Origin: a virus | Direction: 5' to 3' (one strand) | Length of the DNA stretch: 42,241 nucleotides | IMG/VR virus record: IMGVR_UViG_3300042904_000455 | Span: 1 to 42,241 of that record | Shown: positions 29,388-37,810 of the stretch, one piece after another | Numbering within the stretch: the stretch's first letter is position 1 | Layout of the letters: every line of letters begins with the position of its first letter | Notes under the pieces: generated by a model | Told to the model about the DNA's origin: nothing | Seen by the model: the letters and a program-made list of their open reading frames with translations, nothing else | The model's database searches: none | Position numbers and translations under genes: made by a program

Positions 29388-30901
29388 ATGTAGATATCGA
29401 AAACGCTGCTCGCCTACGCTCTAGCTTCTTGCTGTTTGTGATGTATTTCTATCCACTCGTCTTTGGCAGGCCGTTTAAGTTATCCGCACCCCCAGGCCGT
29501 CAATCGCATATGAAGGTCATAGCGCAAGAGTTCGAAGAGTGCTTCTATCTTCGCAATAACAGATTAATTATTAATGTTCCGCCACGTCATGGCAAGACAA
29601 CGTTTGCTTCTTTCTTTATTCCTTGGGCTTTAGCCAGTTATCCAGACTCAAATTTTATCTATGTCAGCTACTCAATTGAGCGCGCTTCTGCAGCGACTGA
29701 GCTAGCAAGACGCGTAGTGCAGCTAAAAGAGTATGGCGAGTTGTTTGGCGTGTATGTGCACCCCCTGGCTAAAGGCAAGGAGCGCTGGCAGACTATGGCT
29801 CTAGGCACTATTTGCGCCTTCGGCTCTGCGGGCAGTATTACGGGTGCTGACGCTGGCTTGCCTGCGCCTACAGACAGGTTTACAGGCTGTCTAATGATAG
29901 ATGACTTACAAAAGCCCGATGAAGCGCACTCTACTACAGTGATGGAAAAGGTTATCACTAACTACAATGAGACCTTGTCGCAGCGTCCTAGCTCTTATGT
30001 GGTGCCTATCATTTGTATTGGGCAACGCTTACATGAAGCGGACTGTATCGCCCATTTAATCGGGGGTGGTGACGGCTATGAGTGGAAGACGGTTATATTG
30101 CCAGGGCGTGATGTTAACCGAAACCCGCTTTATCCTGAGGCTTTCCCGCTCGAATGGCTGGACAACAAGGAAAAGGTAGACCCATACACTTTTGCTTCTC
30201 AAATACAGCAAAACCCAATACCAGACGGGGGTGGATTGTTCAAGCGCGAATGGTTCCCGTTACTGGATAAGACGCCAGATAATATTGTCTGTACATTTAT
30301 CACGGGCGACACCGCTGAAACCGATAAAACCTACAATTGCGCCACTGTTTTTAGCTTCTGGGGCTTATACAAGATTGAAGAGACGGGCGTATGGGCTATC
30401 CATTGCATTAACTCGATTGAAGTTTGGATCACCCCCGAGAAGCTGCACGGTGAGTTTATGGCATTCTGGCACGCCTGCCAGTTGTTTGCTGTGCCGCCCA
30501 AGATTGCTGCTATTGAAAAGAAGTCAACGGGCGTAACGTTGCTCGCCATCTTAAAAGACCTGCGCGGTATCGATTTAAGGCCTATAGAGCGTACACAGAA
30601 AAGCGCTGCCGATAGGTATATCTCCATGCAGCCATTCGCCTCACAAGGCTTAATTAGCTTTACACGTGGTGATAAGCACACCGAAAGATGTGTAGAGCAC
30701 ATGACCAAAATCACCCCCAACATGACGCATAGGTTAGATGACTTTTGCGACACCGCAGACGATGCCATCACCATCGGCTTAAGAGATACAACGCTACAAG
30801 ACCAGTACAGCAAACAAAGTTCAACAGACTTTGCCAAAAGCTTTGCCCAATCCCTTAACTTACAAGATAACTCTAGGAGTACATTATGGCACCGAGGCTA
30901 G
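29372..30901 (+). CDS. terL: Terminase large subunit
   Basis: 509 residues from the ATG at 29372 (GAGGG ribosome site). ATPase domain: Walker A VPPRHGKTT at 69-77, Walker B CLMIDD at 173-178. The C-terminal nuclease domain (RNase H fold) begins with FITGDTAETD and has later acidic residues (DDFCDTADDAI). TerL pumps DNA into the prohead and cuts it. The length and motif spacing fit the common phage TerL family. It overlaps the portal gene by 16 bases. Confidence 0.9.
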   Translation: MSSALDVDIENAARLRSSFLLFVMYFYPLVFGRPFKLSAPPGRQSHMKVIAQEFEECFYLRNNRLIINVPPRHGKTTFASFFIPWALASYPDSNFIYVSYSIERASAATELARRVVQLKEYGELFGVYVHPLAKGKERWQTMALGTICAFGSAGSITGADAGLPAPTDRFTGCLMIDDLQKPDEAHSTTVMEKVITNYNETLSQRPSSYVVPIICIGQRLHEADCIAHLIGGGDGYEWKTVILPGRDVNRNPLYPEAFPLEWLDNKEKVDPYTFASQIQQNPIPDGGGLFKREWFPLLDKTPDNIVCTFITGDTAETDKTYNCATVFSFWGLYKIEETGVWAIHCINSIEVWITPEKLHGEFMAFWHACQLFAVPPKIAAIEKKSTGVTLLAILKDLRGIDLRPIERTQKSAADRYISMQPFASQGLISFTRGDKHTERCVEHMTKITPNMTHRLDDFCDTADDAITIGLRDTTLQDQYSKQSSTDFAKSFAQSLNLQDNSRSTLWHRG

Positions 30902-33135
30902 ATTCTAAGAAATACCAAGAAGAGCTTAAAAAGATAAAAGAAAACATGATGCTGGGCTATCAGTACTTCCAGAACAACTACGATAGATTTAAGCGTATGT
31001 ATCAGTTTGTGTGTGTTAGCAATCTCGACACAGGCGACAAGCAAGCATTAGCCACGCTCGGCAAGCCTGCCCTCACATTTAACGTGCTAGAAGCCTTTAT
31101 CTCTAAGCTACGCGCTCGTTTTATGGCGCAAGAGCCTAGTATCAACGTAAAGCCAGCAGTTGGGCTTATTCCGTCGCAAATGTCGCCAGAGTTCCTGGAC
31201 ACAATTGATGTGCTTGAAGCGCATCTGAGGGAAGCCTTCCAAGGCCCAGATAGCGATAGACACCGCTACCAGATTCTAACGGATGTGCTAGTAGGTGGCT
31301 GGGGTGTTGCGCGAATCTCCACCGATTATGCTGCAAGCAGGTCATTCGAGCAGAACTTCACGATTGAGCGCTGCTACCCGCCTGCTGTGGTATTTGACCC
31401 ATCCGCCAAAGAGATACACAAAGGCGATGGTAACTGGTGTGCTGAGATTATACCGTTTACCGAGCAAGAGTTTAAAGACGAGTTCGGCGAAGACGCTATG
31501 CGCGGCGTGACATTCACTAAGAGCGCCAATGCGTTTAACTGGTCATATACTACGCAAAAGCAGGTTAAAGTGGCTAATGTAGTCATGTACTACAAGAAGA
31601 AAAAGAAAAAGATTGATATTGTGCGCCTCTCAACTGGCAAGACTATGGAAGCAGACCGCTACCCGCAGTTCTTGCTCGAGTGGGATATGGCAGGCATCTT
31701 AGAGCAGCCGCCGCAGATTGTAGATGAGCGCAAAACAGAGGTTACAAAGATATGCTTGTACACTTGCTGCGAAGACAAGGTCTTGCGCTATGAAGAGACG
31801 GACTTTGAAATGTTGCCGTTGGTGTTCATTGATGGTAACTCGGTCACGGCTGAGGACACGACGAGCAATCAATTGGAGCAAGTGACACGCTCTTATGTCT
31901 ATAATGCAATAGATGCGCAGAAGGTTAAGAACTTCGCCGGTCAGTCGTTGGCGCAAGAGCTAGAGACCATGATAATGCACAAAATTATGGTGTCAACGCA
32001 GGCCATACCCGAGGACAAAGAGTTTCAGCGAGCCTACACTAACTATCAGAAGCCTAACACCATCGTTTGGAATGAGTTCTACAAGGGCAATCCTGATGCC
32101 AAAGTTACACCCCCGCAGATTATCCCTAGAACTCAAACGCCGGCTGTCATTATGGACACATTTGTCATGATGGATAAGTTGATACAAATGGCATTGGGTG
32201 ACTATGATGCACAAGTGGTGATGCAGAGTCAGGCTATGTCTGGTATTGGCCAAGACAAAGCGATGATGAACACCAATGATGCTGCCGGCCCTTGGTTCAT
32301 AGGTTTCATAGCGGGTCAAGAGCGCATCGCCCAGATTATGGTTAACCTTATCCCTAAGATTTGGCGTACGCCTCGTAGCATCCCTATACGCAAGCCTGAT
32401 GGCAGTCGAGATTATCGTATCATCAATGATGCACAGCAGCCCAATGCAGTGATGATGGGTTATGACCCTGAAAGCATGATGGTGCGTATTGAGCCAGGGC
32501 CTACGATTGCAACACAAAAACAAGTGGCGATGAAACAAATCACCGAGGTGATGAAAGTAAGTCCTGTTATCAATGAGTACTTTAGCACTGAGGGTGCGCC
32601 TATCATCATGGATAACATGGACTTTGAAGGCTCTGATAGGGCTAAGGCTGGCTTTGAGCCGTTCTTAGAGCAGAAGAAAAAATCTATGGCTGAGCAATCG
32701 CAACAAGCTAAGCAGGCGCAACAGATTGCATTGCAAAAACTCATGGCTGAGGCTGGCGCATCAGAGGCTACGGCGAAAGCTAAGATTATGGACTCACAAA
32801 CCAAGGCTATGCAGGCGCACAATCAAGAAGCGCAATTTGTGGCTGACTATATGCAGAAAGACCAGCAGAATGGGCGCAAGTTCAAGTTGGATGTGGGTGA
32901 GCTTGTGATTAAGAACAAGGAGGCTGATGCTGAGGTGATGAAGACTAAGATTCAATTGCAGTCAACGCAAGTAGACCAGTTGTTAAAAGCGGAACAAGTA
33001 GACGCTGAAAATGCTCGCACGCAAGTTGATATGATGATACAATTGGCTGACCATTTGCATGGTCGAGAGATGGATTTAGAGGGATTGGAGCTTGAGAAGA
33101 AAGCCGCAACAAAAGAGGGTTCAAATGACCAATGA
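30886..33135 (+). CDS. Portal protein, P22-type
   Basis: 749 residues, AGGAG ribosome site, length close to the P22 portal (about 725). Central part has the expected portal features including VAYNAID-like and MNTNDAAGPWF segments; the C-terminal 160 residues are a Gln/Ala/Lys-rich helical barrel region (QQAKQAQQIALQKLMAEAGA), as in P22-type portals. The dodecamer forms the DNA gate and the motor docking site. It is followed by a small-gene island instead of the scaffold. Confidence 0.85.
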   Translation: MAPRLDSKKYQEELKKIKENMMLGYQYFQNNYDRFKRMYQFVCVSNLDTGDKQALATLGKPALTFNVLEAFISKLRARFMAQEPSINVKPAVGLIPSQMSPEFLDTIDVLEAHLREAFQGPDSDRHRYQILTDVLVGGWGVARISTDYAASRSFEQNFTIERCYPPAVVFDPSAKEIHKGDGNWCAEIIPFTEQEFKDEFGEDAMRGVTFTKSANAFNWSYTTQKQVKVANVVMYYKKKKKKIDIVRLSTGKTMEADRYPQFLLEWDMAGILEQPPQIVDERKTEVTKICLYTCCEDKVLRYEETDFEMLPLVFIDGNSVTAEDTTSNQLEQVTRSYVYNAIDAQKVKNFAGQSLAQELETMIMHKIMVSTQAIPEDKEFQRAYTNYQKPNTIVWNEFYKGNPDAKVTPPQIIPRTQTPAVIMDTFVMMDKLIQMALGDYDAQVVMQSQAMSGIGQDKAMMNTNDAAGPWFIGFIAGQERIAQIMVNLIPKIWRTPRSIPIRKPDGSRDYRIINDAQQPNAVMMGYDPESMMVRIEPGPTIATQKQVAMKQITEVMKVSPVINEYFSTEGAPIIMDNMDFEGSDRAKAGFEPFLEQKKKSMAEQSQQAKQAQQIALQKLMAEAGASEATAKAKIMDSQTKAMQAHNQEAQFVADYMQKDQQNGRKFKLDVGELVIKNKEADAEVMKTKIQLQSTQVDQLLKAEQVDAENARTQVDMMIQLADHLHGREMDLEGLELEKKAATKEGSNDQ

Positions 33136-33379
33136 AGAGCGATATACATTACAGCAAATGACCTGTAAAGTAGAAAGAGAAAGGTTAAAAGGAATAAGTG
33201 AAATGAGAGTTAAATCAGAAACTGAGTTTTTAACAGATATGCTGCTACTCGTCAGCGCTCCGTACGAGGCTGAGAGTGTATATGGTAACGATAGCCTTAG
33301 CCAAATGCATGGTAGGTTAGATAAGGTTAGAATTAATGCAACAATGAGAATTGCTGAGCTGGCGAGGATGAAAGATTAA
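33125..33379 (+). CDS. Small protein after the portal gene
   Basis: 84 residues from the ATG at 33125, overlapping the portal stop by 11 bases. Helical and charged. Coupled to the next gene by TAATG. First gene of the accessory island. Function unknown. Confidence 0.6.
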   Translation: MTNEERYTLQQMTCKVERERLKGISEMRVKSETEFLTDMLLLVSAPYEAESVYGNDSLSQMHGRLDKVRINATMRIAELARMKD

Positions 33380-33678
33380 TGAATAAACCAGAAACCATCA
33401 TAACAGGCGCGCCCGATATAGACCACACCTTTTCACTACTGGGAGACTACATCAAGTTCTGCGTGGAACAAAAGCGCATGTTAAACAGCGAGGCTAATAT
33501 GTTCATTGCTGTGCTGAGCGTGCTACCCGCCTATTCCTTGGCTCTGGAAGAGAAAGACAGGCCAGAGCTTATGGAGGAGCTAAAGAAGACCTGGAAGCAG
33601 CTACAGAGCTTCATGGCGCAAGTTATCATCGAGTTAAATCAAACAGGAGCTAAGAGCGATGGAATTATTAAGCACTGA
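33379..33678 (+). CDS. Hypothetical protein
   Basis: 99 residues, helical, with acidic stretches (LEEKDRPELMEELKK). Overlaps the next gene by 20 bases. Function unknown. Confidence 0.6.
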   Translation: MNKPETIITGAPDIDHTFSLLGDYIKFCVEQKRMLNSEANMFIAVLSVLPAYSLALEEKDRPELMEELKKTWKQLQSFMAQVIIELNQTGAKSDGIIKH

Positions 33679-34018
33679 CCTATTAAACGCTGAATTTACA
33701 GACTTTAGCAGCGCATTACATAGCTACGAAGTCAACTTGAGGTACATAAAAGCGCATCGGCAATATCAATTGACCCTAGAAAAAATAGCAAATTTCTTGT
33801 CTCGCCTGCGTAATGCCGACAAAAGGGTTGAAAGAGAAGCGAGGAAACATTTGCTTTACATTCATATGGCGGATGCGGAAAATTGGAGGTTGATGAGCGG
33901 GCGTAATGAATTGAGCGAATTTCAGATATCATTAAATGAAGAATACAAGCAGATTGTAGCCGAGGAAGAAGCAGAGAAAGAAGCAGAACAAAATAAACCA
34001 GAGGGGGATGAGCAATGA
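33659..34018 (+). CDS. Hypothetical helical protein
   Basis: 119 residues. Long helices with a very acidic C-terminal tail (EEEAEKEAEQNKPEGDEQ), probably coiled coil. ATGA overlap with the next gene. Function unknown. Confidence 0.6.
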   Translation: MELLSTDLLNAEFTDFSSALHSYEVNLRYIKAHRQYQLTLEKIANFLSRLRNADKRVEREARKHLLYIHMADAENWRLMSGRNELSEFQISLNEEYKQIVAEEEAEKEAEQNKPEGDEQ

Positions 34019-34437
34019 GCCAGCAAGTAAATATTAAGCTAAGCGAGTACGCCTTGATGCTATCAAACGGCATCAGCAATGGGGGAGATAAGCCCGTCAC
34101 GCTGCATTTAATGCCTGAGCATATGTCCTATAGGCGCACTATATCTGAGCTTATACACCGCTGTATTTGCCTTAATCCAGCAGCTAGCACGCTAGATGAG
34201 TTATCGGCTGGTGTTAATGAGCTTAGTGGTTATGCTGCTCGCGCTACCGCCGAGATTGCAGAGCTTAAGGCTAAGGTTGCTGAGTTTGAGAAAGAGCATG
34301 AGGCTGGCTGGAAGACTATTGATATGCCCATCGTGGAAAACGCCCAGCCTAAGCCGAAACGCCCCAAGAAGCCCATTAAGATGATTGCTAGCCGCATACA
34401 TGATAATGGGGATTTAAGGGGTGAGCTGGATGAGTGA
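34015..34437 (+). CDS. Hypothetical coiled-coil protein
   Basis: 140 residues. Middle part (about 60-100) is Ala/Glu/Lys-rich coiled coil; the C-terminal part is basic and Pro/Lys-rich (KPKRPKKPIKMI), possibly nucleic-acid binding. A tiny ORF of 18 codons at 34430-34486 links it to the next gene. Function unknown. Confidence 0.6.
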   Translation: MSQQVNIKLSEYALMLSNGISNGGDKPVTLHLMPEHMSYRRTISELIHRCICLNPAASTLDELSAGVNELSGYAARATAEIAELKAKVAEFEKEHEAGWKTIDMPIVENAQPKPKRPKKPIKMIASRIHDNGDLRGELDE

Positions 34438-34478
34438 ATCAGAGCTGCTTTGCTTAAAAATGGAGATCGAGACTGCAG

Positions 34479-34940
34479 ATGAGTGATTTTATAGATGTTA
34501 GGCTATTGTCCGGCTGTATAAATGTGCAGCCTAAGTCAAAATTAAGGTTATCTGCCGTTGTAAACGGCGGCTACTATGCTTATGATTCTGATGTTGGCAT
34601 TTATAGCGAAGACCAAGATTTTCATAAGCAAAATGAGATAACAGGCGATGAGTATAGGCGTCTTTGCGATATTCTTGGTGTTAGCCATCCGGTTACCAAG
34701 AAGCCTGGTTTGTCCAATTCTTGCTGGAAAGAACTAAAAGATGAGGCGCCATACCCAGGGGAAAGAATATTTATCAAGCATGATATCATCGGGGAAGTTA
34801 TTGCTTATTATGAAGAGACGCTTTTGAAAAGGGATGCTTTCAATATTGAAGTCGTGATGAAAATAATATGGGGCGACTGCTCTATGCAGATAGACAGGGC
34901 AAATATACACCAATTTCAGTGGAAAGACATAGATGAGTGA
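34479..34940 (+). CDS. Hypothetical protein, MSDFI paralogue A
   Basis: 153 residues. N-terminus MSDFIDVRLLSGCINVQPKS and the later motif ITGDEYRRLCDILGV (about 53-67) recur in the next protein. The second half (75-153), absent from the paralogue, is beta-rich. Probably a small beta domain with an appended second domain. Function unknown. Confidence 0.6.
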   Translation: MSDFIDVRLLSGCINVQPKSKLRLSAVVNGGYYAYDSDVGIYSEDQDFHKQNEITGDEYRRLCDILGVSHPVTKKPGLSNSCWKELKDEAPYPGERIFIKHDIIGEVIAYYEETLLKRDAFNIEVVMKIIWGDCSMQIDRANIHQFQWKDIDE

Positions 34941-35193
34941 TTTTATAAAGGTTAATTTTAAGAATGGAATATCGAGGGTCATGCCTAAAGCATCTCTTAT
35001 GATAGAGGTAGACGAGGAAAGTGGGGCGTATTTTGTGTCAGAGCATAGTTTTTGGACAAGTTTAGCGGTAAAGATGCTGCAATACAAAGATGATGAGCAT
35101 TCTCGACATGCATACATGGGCTGCATCTTAGATACGCAATATATAACCCGCGAAGAGTACGACAGGCTTTGCAAGGAATTGGGGGTTGAGTGA
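34933..35193 (+). CDS. Hypothetical protein, MSDFI paralogue B
   Basis: 86 residues beginning MSDFIKVNFKNGISRVMPKA and ending ITREEYDRLCKELGVE, matching the first half of the previous protein. The gene pair looks like a tandem duplication followed by divergence. Function unknown. Confidence 0.65.
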   Translation: MSDFIKVNFKNGISRVMPKASLMIEVDEESGAYFVSEHSFWTSLAVKMLQYKDDEHSRHAYMGCILDTQYITREEYDRLCKELGVE

Positions 35194-35300
35194 TGAGCAA
35201 ATGGCACATTGAAGTTGATGCATTTGGCGCAAAAAGGTACGTTAAGCTTTCTGTATGGCGCAGATTTAAGCTGTTTTGCCGTAGATATTTAAAGGGGTAA
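35193..35300 (+). CDS. Basic microprotein
   Basis: 35 residues with a TGATG overlap to the previous gene; very basic end (WRRFKLFCRRYLKG). Real-looking because of its coupled start and the ribosome site it contains for the next gene. Function unknown. Confidence 0.4.
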   Translation: MSKWHIEVDAFGAKRYVKLSVWRRFKLFCRRYLKG

Positions 35301-35525
35301 ATGATGGGAGTAGAAAGCAATATTACGTGCAATGAATGCAAAAAATACGCCTATGTATTTAGGAATAACTCGGTAGATAAGAATAGGGTTGATGCATTAT
35401 GCGCGTTTATGAAAAAACATTTCTATTGCGCAGGTGGCTTTGATATAGTGGAAGACCAGTTTTTATGGGGAGATGGCTATAAGGAGTATACTTCTGATAA
35501 AGACATTGAAGCGGCAGGTGATTAG
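35301..35525 (+). CDS. Hypothetical protein with N-terminal Cys pair
   Basis: 74 residues. CNEC at about 10-13 plus later Cys (34, 43) may bind a metal. AAAGGGG precedes two in-frame ATGs (35301 and 35304); the second has better spacing. Aromatic C-terminus. Function unknown. Confidence 0.55.
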   Translation: MMGVESNITCNECKKYAYVFRNNSVDKNRVDALCAFMKKHFYCAGGFDIVEDQFLWGDGYKEYTSDKDIEAAGD

Positions 35526-35527
35526 CA

Positions 35528-35743
35528 ATGAAGGTTATCGTTACCATTGAGCACCGCCCATTTTCTAACGATATTTCTCTGTGCTTTGGGGTAAATGGCC
35601 AAGATTATTTCTTTAGAGTTAATGGAGCGATGATTGATCAAATTAAGCCGCCGCACCATACGTATGAGCTTGACAGCGAAGATGTTAAGCGCTTGGCGCT
35701 ATTTCTGAAAATCACGGAAGAGCTTGATGATGAGCAAAAATAA
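35528..35743 (+). CDS. Hypothetical small beta-rich protein
   Basis: 71 residues: MKVIVTIEHRPF, then LCFGVNGQDYFFRVNG, then a helix. Two bases after the previous stop. Function unknown. Confidence 0.6.
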   Translation: MKVIVTIEHRPFSNDISLCFGVNGQDYFFRVNGAMIDQIKPPHHTYELDSEDVKRLALFLKITEELDDEQK

Positions 35744-35757
35744 AGAAGAAGGAAGAA

Positions 35758-35985
35758 ATGGGGTGGTTATTGATGAATAGAATAGAAATATTAGAGAATG
35801 CTATTAAGATAATAGATATCTCTCAAAAAATAACAAAGATTCTCGCAAAACCTTGGATGGATGCATATAATCCACCCGACGAGGAAGAGCAAAGCATTGT
35901 AAATGCGCACTGGCAAGAAATCTCCCGCATTGCAGCAGAGCAAGCGGCTAAGCCGGAGATACAGGGGTATAGTGAGCATGGGTAA
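35758..35985 (+). CDS. Hypothetical small helical protein
   Basis: 75 residues; AGAAGGAAGAA supports the ATG at 35758, with an alternative in-frame ATG at 35773. Helical, with NPPDEEEQSIVNAHWQEI in the middle. Function unknown. Confidence 0.55.
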   Translation: MGWLLMNRIEILENAIKIIDISQKITKILAKPWMDAYNPPDEEEQSIVNAHWQEISRIAAEQAAKPEIQGYSEHG

Positions 35986-36151
35986 TCGCTGCCGTCAATG
36001 CTACGCTGAAATCCAAAGCGCAGTAACAAAATACCTTAATCCACCGCCTAGATTTTGCGATGCCTGCATAGATGCGTCGCCTGACCCAGAAAAGATACGA
36101 GCAATTTTAAAGGATGCTTATACTACTTATGAGGAATTTGTAGGGAAATAG
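35978..36151 (+). CDS. Small zinc-ribbon protein
   Basis: 57 residues from the ATG at 35978 (overlapping the previous gene by 8 bases). CRQC (about 5-8) and CDAC (about 27-30) form a zinc ribbon, followed by a helix. Last + strand gene of the island before the convergent repressor unit. Function unknown. Confidence 0.6.
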   Translation: MGNRCRQCYAEIQSAVTKYLNPPPRFCDACIDASPDPEKIRAILKDAYTTYEEFVGK

Positions 36152-36159
36152 CGCCCTTA

Positions 36160-36498
36160 TCAACCAAATATACGCTCAAATAAGCTTTTCTCACTTAAAG
36201 ACCGCCGCACCCTTTCAGCGACCTCTCTTTTGACGCGCTCTTCAAATTTATATTCTTCGCTCTCAGCATCAGCCTCAATAACAGCATCTATAAACTTGCA
36301 AAACTTTTCTTTTATCTCCAAAAGCCCTGCATTTGTACGCGCAGTTACAAGAGAGGGAAAGGGGTTATCCGTTAAGTCAGTAATTCCAGGAATGGTAAAG
36401 CGCACCCCTGACATGGGATGAACAGCCACAAAATCAACTCCAGAACCGCCGGATGAACCAATAATAAACTTAATTGTTTTTGTCTCGCTAGCTAACAT
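36160..36498 (-). CDS. Hypothetical protein in the repressor operon
   Basis: 112 residues. First 70 are mixed beta/alpha (FIIGSSGGSGVDFVAVHP); last 40 are charged helix (VKREVAERVRRSLSEKS). Overlaps the repressor stop by 11 bases, so it is translated with it and may modulate it (for example as an antirepressor or toxin-antitoxin partner), but no family is recognised. Confidence 0.6.
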   Translation of the reverse strand: MLASETKTIKFIIGSSGGSGVDFVAVHPMSGVRFTIPGITDLTDNPFPSLVTARTNAGLLEIKEKFCKFIDAVIEADAESEEYKFEERVKREVAERVRRSLSEKSLFERIFG

Positions 36499-36859
36499 AC
36501 CTTATCCCCACATTCATATTAGCCATATTCTTGGCAAGAGACACAATGATATTTGACTGCTCATTAGTAAGCGAATCCATCACCTTATACTTAGCATAAA
36601 ACAACCGCACATCATCCTTCTGTGGCGCCTTATACTTGATGAGCTCAAACAAATCTACATCCAGGCAATCTGCTATAGCTAATGCAGTAGATAAGAGCGG
36701 CATGCTCTGCCCGCTTTCTATCTTGCCTAAAACCGATTGTGATATAGAAGCGCTTTTTGCTACCTGCCATTGCGACAGTCTTTTCTTCTTCCTAAAATTT
36801 GCTAACGTACAACCCAAATAACCAATATCTATAAAATCTCTTGACGTTGATTGAGCCAT
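36488..36859 (-). CDS. XRE-family repressor (CI/Cro-like)
   Basis: 123 residues. A clear XRE helix-turn-helix at about 18-72: LANFRKKKRLSQWQVAKSAS, ISQSVLGKIESGQ, then LSTALAIADCLDVDLFEL. No serine protease self-cleavage domain, so it is not a LexA/CI-type cleavable repressor. It lies convergent to the island within the late region. Its own promoter carries TAAATCAT in the spacer, resembling the operator half-sites of the early promoters, so it is the best candidate for their repressor. Confidence 0.85.
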   Translation of the reverse strand: MAQSTSRDFIDIGYLGCTLANFRKKKRLSQWQVAKSASISQSVLGKIESGQSMPLLSTALAIADCLDVDLFELIKYKAPQKDDVRLFYAKYKVMDSLTNEQSNIIVSLAKNMANMNVGIRYVS

Positions 36860-36908
36860 TCATCCCTCGTTTACTCTAGTTTCGTTAAGTTAATTCTAAC
36901 ACCGCTCA

Positions 36909-36938
36909 ATTATACACTAAATCATAGCGCGCAGTCAA
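36909..36938 (-). promoter_or_regulatory. Repressor promoter with operator-like half-site
   Basis: On the - strand: TTGACT (36933-36938), 18-base spacer, TATAAT (36909-36914). The spacer holds TAAATCAT (36918-36925 on the + strand), one base from GAAATCAT in the early promoters, suggesting autoregulation. Confidence 0.7.
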
Positions 36939-36969
36939 ACTTTTATCTCTATAATTTTTGCATGTTTTG

Positions 36970-36989
36970 CTGGTTTCGCTAAAAACCAG
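36970..36989 (+). other. Hairpin in the scaffold leader
   Basis: CTGGTTT/AAACCAG forms a 7-bp stem with a 6-base loop, about 90 bases before the scaffold start. It may be a leader structure or a weak terminator for readthrough. The rest of this 219-base gap contains the repressor promoter and no ORF. Confidence 0.4.
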
Positions 36990-37078
36990 GGTTGCCCTTC
37001 TTGCTGGGGATAAAGGTAAGACGCGCTCAGCGATAAGAGGTTGGCTGTGACAGGCTAAAAAGTCAGAGAGGTTTTATT

Positions 37079-37759
37079 TTGGAAAATGGACAAGAGATTG
37101 GCCAAGCTGAAAGCTTGCCAAATGAAATAGCGGCGCCCGTAGAGCAACCTAAAGAGAAGCTTTACACGGTGCAAGAAGTAAATAATTTGATTGCATACAA
37201 AAAGGCTGAGGTTGCTGAAAAACTTAAGAAGCAATACGAAGGTCAACAAGGTGCGCAGTCAACGCCGACATTAGATGCAGAGGCTATCGCTGCGGCAGCA
37301 GCCCAAAAGACTTTGGAGCATTTGCAAGCGAAGGCAATGGAGGAAGAGCAGCGGTTGTTTGCGGAAGAACACGCAAAGAACCAGGCTGAGCTCAAGAAGA
37401 AATTGGTTGCTGGCAGGTCAAAGTATGATGACTTTGACGAGCACGTATCGACATTTAACGGCGCGTCCTACCCTCAGGTAGTGGCAGCGGCGGCAAAGCT
37501 AGATACAGCGGCCGATATCATTTATGAGCTTTCTAAGAATCCAGAGAAAGCGGCGCGTTTACAGCTATTGGCTGACAAGAATGATTACGGTGCTTTGGAA
37601 AGAGGCATCAAAAAGTTGTCCGACTCTATTGTTCAGAATGAAGAGGCAAAGAAACAGGCTAAGCCTGCCGCCCCTTATACCAAGATGAAGCCAGGTGTTG
37701 CGAGCGCAAGTTCTGGCGAGCTGACTATAGACGATTATGCCAAGATGTTTAAGCATTAA
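37079..37759 (+). CDS. Scaffold protein
   Basis: 226 residues, TTG start (AGAGAGG ribosome site). Acidic, helical, Ala/Glu/Lys/Gln-rich, including AAAAAQKTLEHLQAKAMEEE and a basic C-terminal part (about 190-226). These features and position just before the coat gene identify an internal scaffold that guides assembly of the prohead and is then lost or cleaved. A TTG start may set its level relative to coat. Confidence 0.8.
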   Translation: MENGQEIGQAESLPNEIAAPVEQPKEKLYTVQEVNNLIAYKKAEVAEKLKKQYEGQQGAQSTPTLDAEAIAAAAAQKTLEHLQAKAMEEEQRLFAEEHAKNQAELKKKLVAGRSKYDDFDEHVSTFNGASYPQVVAAAAKLDTAADIIYELSKNPEKAARLQLLADKNDYGALERGIKKLSDSIVQNEEAKKQAKPAAPYTKMKPGVASASSGELTIDDYAKMFKH

Positions 37760-37810
37760 TCGCAGTTAACCCCGTCATTTTGCGCTTTAAAATATTTTTT
37801 GAGGTGCAAA

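Noticed and set aside
30331-30837. 168-codon open frame on the - strand inside the TerL gene
   Set aside because: Antisense to TerL with catalytic motifs on the other strand; no promoter or ribosome site.
31993-32538. 181-codon open frame on the - strand inside the portal gene
   Set aside because: Antisense shadow of a well-supported portal gene; no ribosome site, and His/Arg-rich sequence typical of out-of-frame translation.
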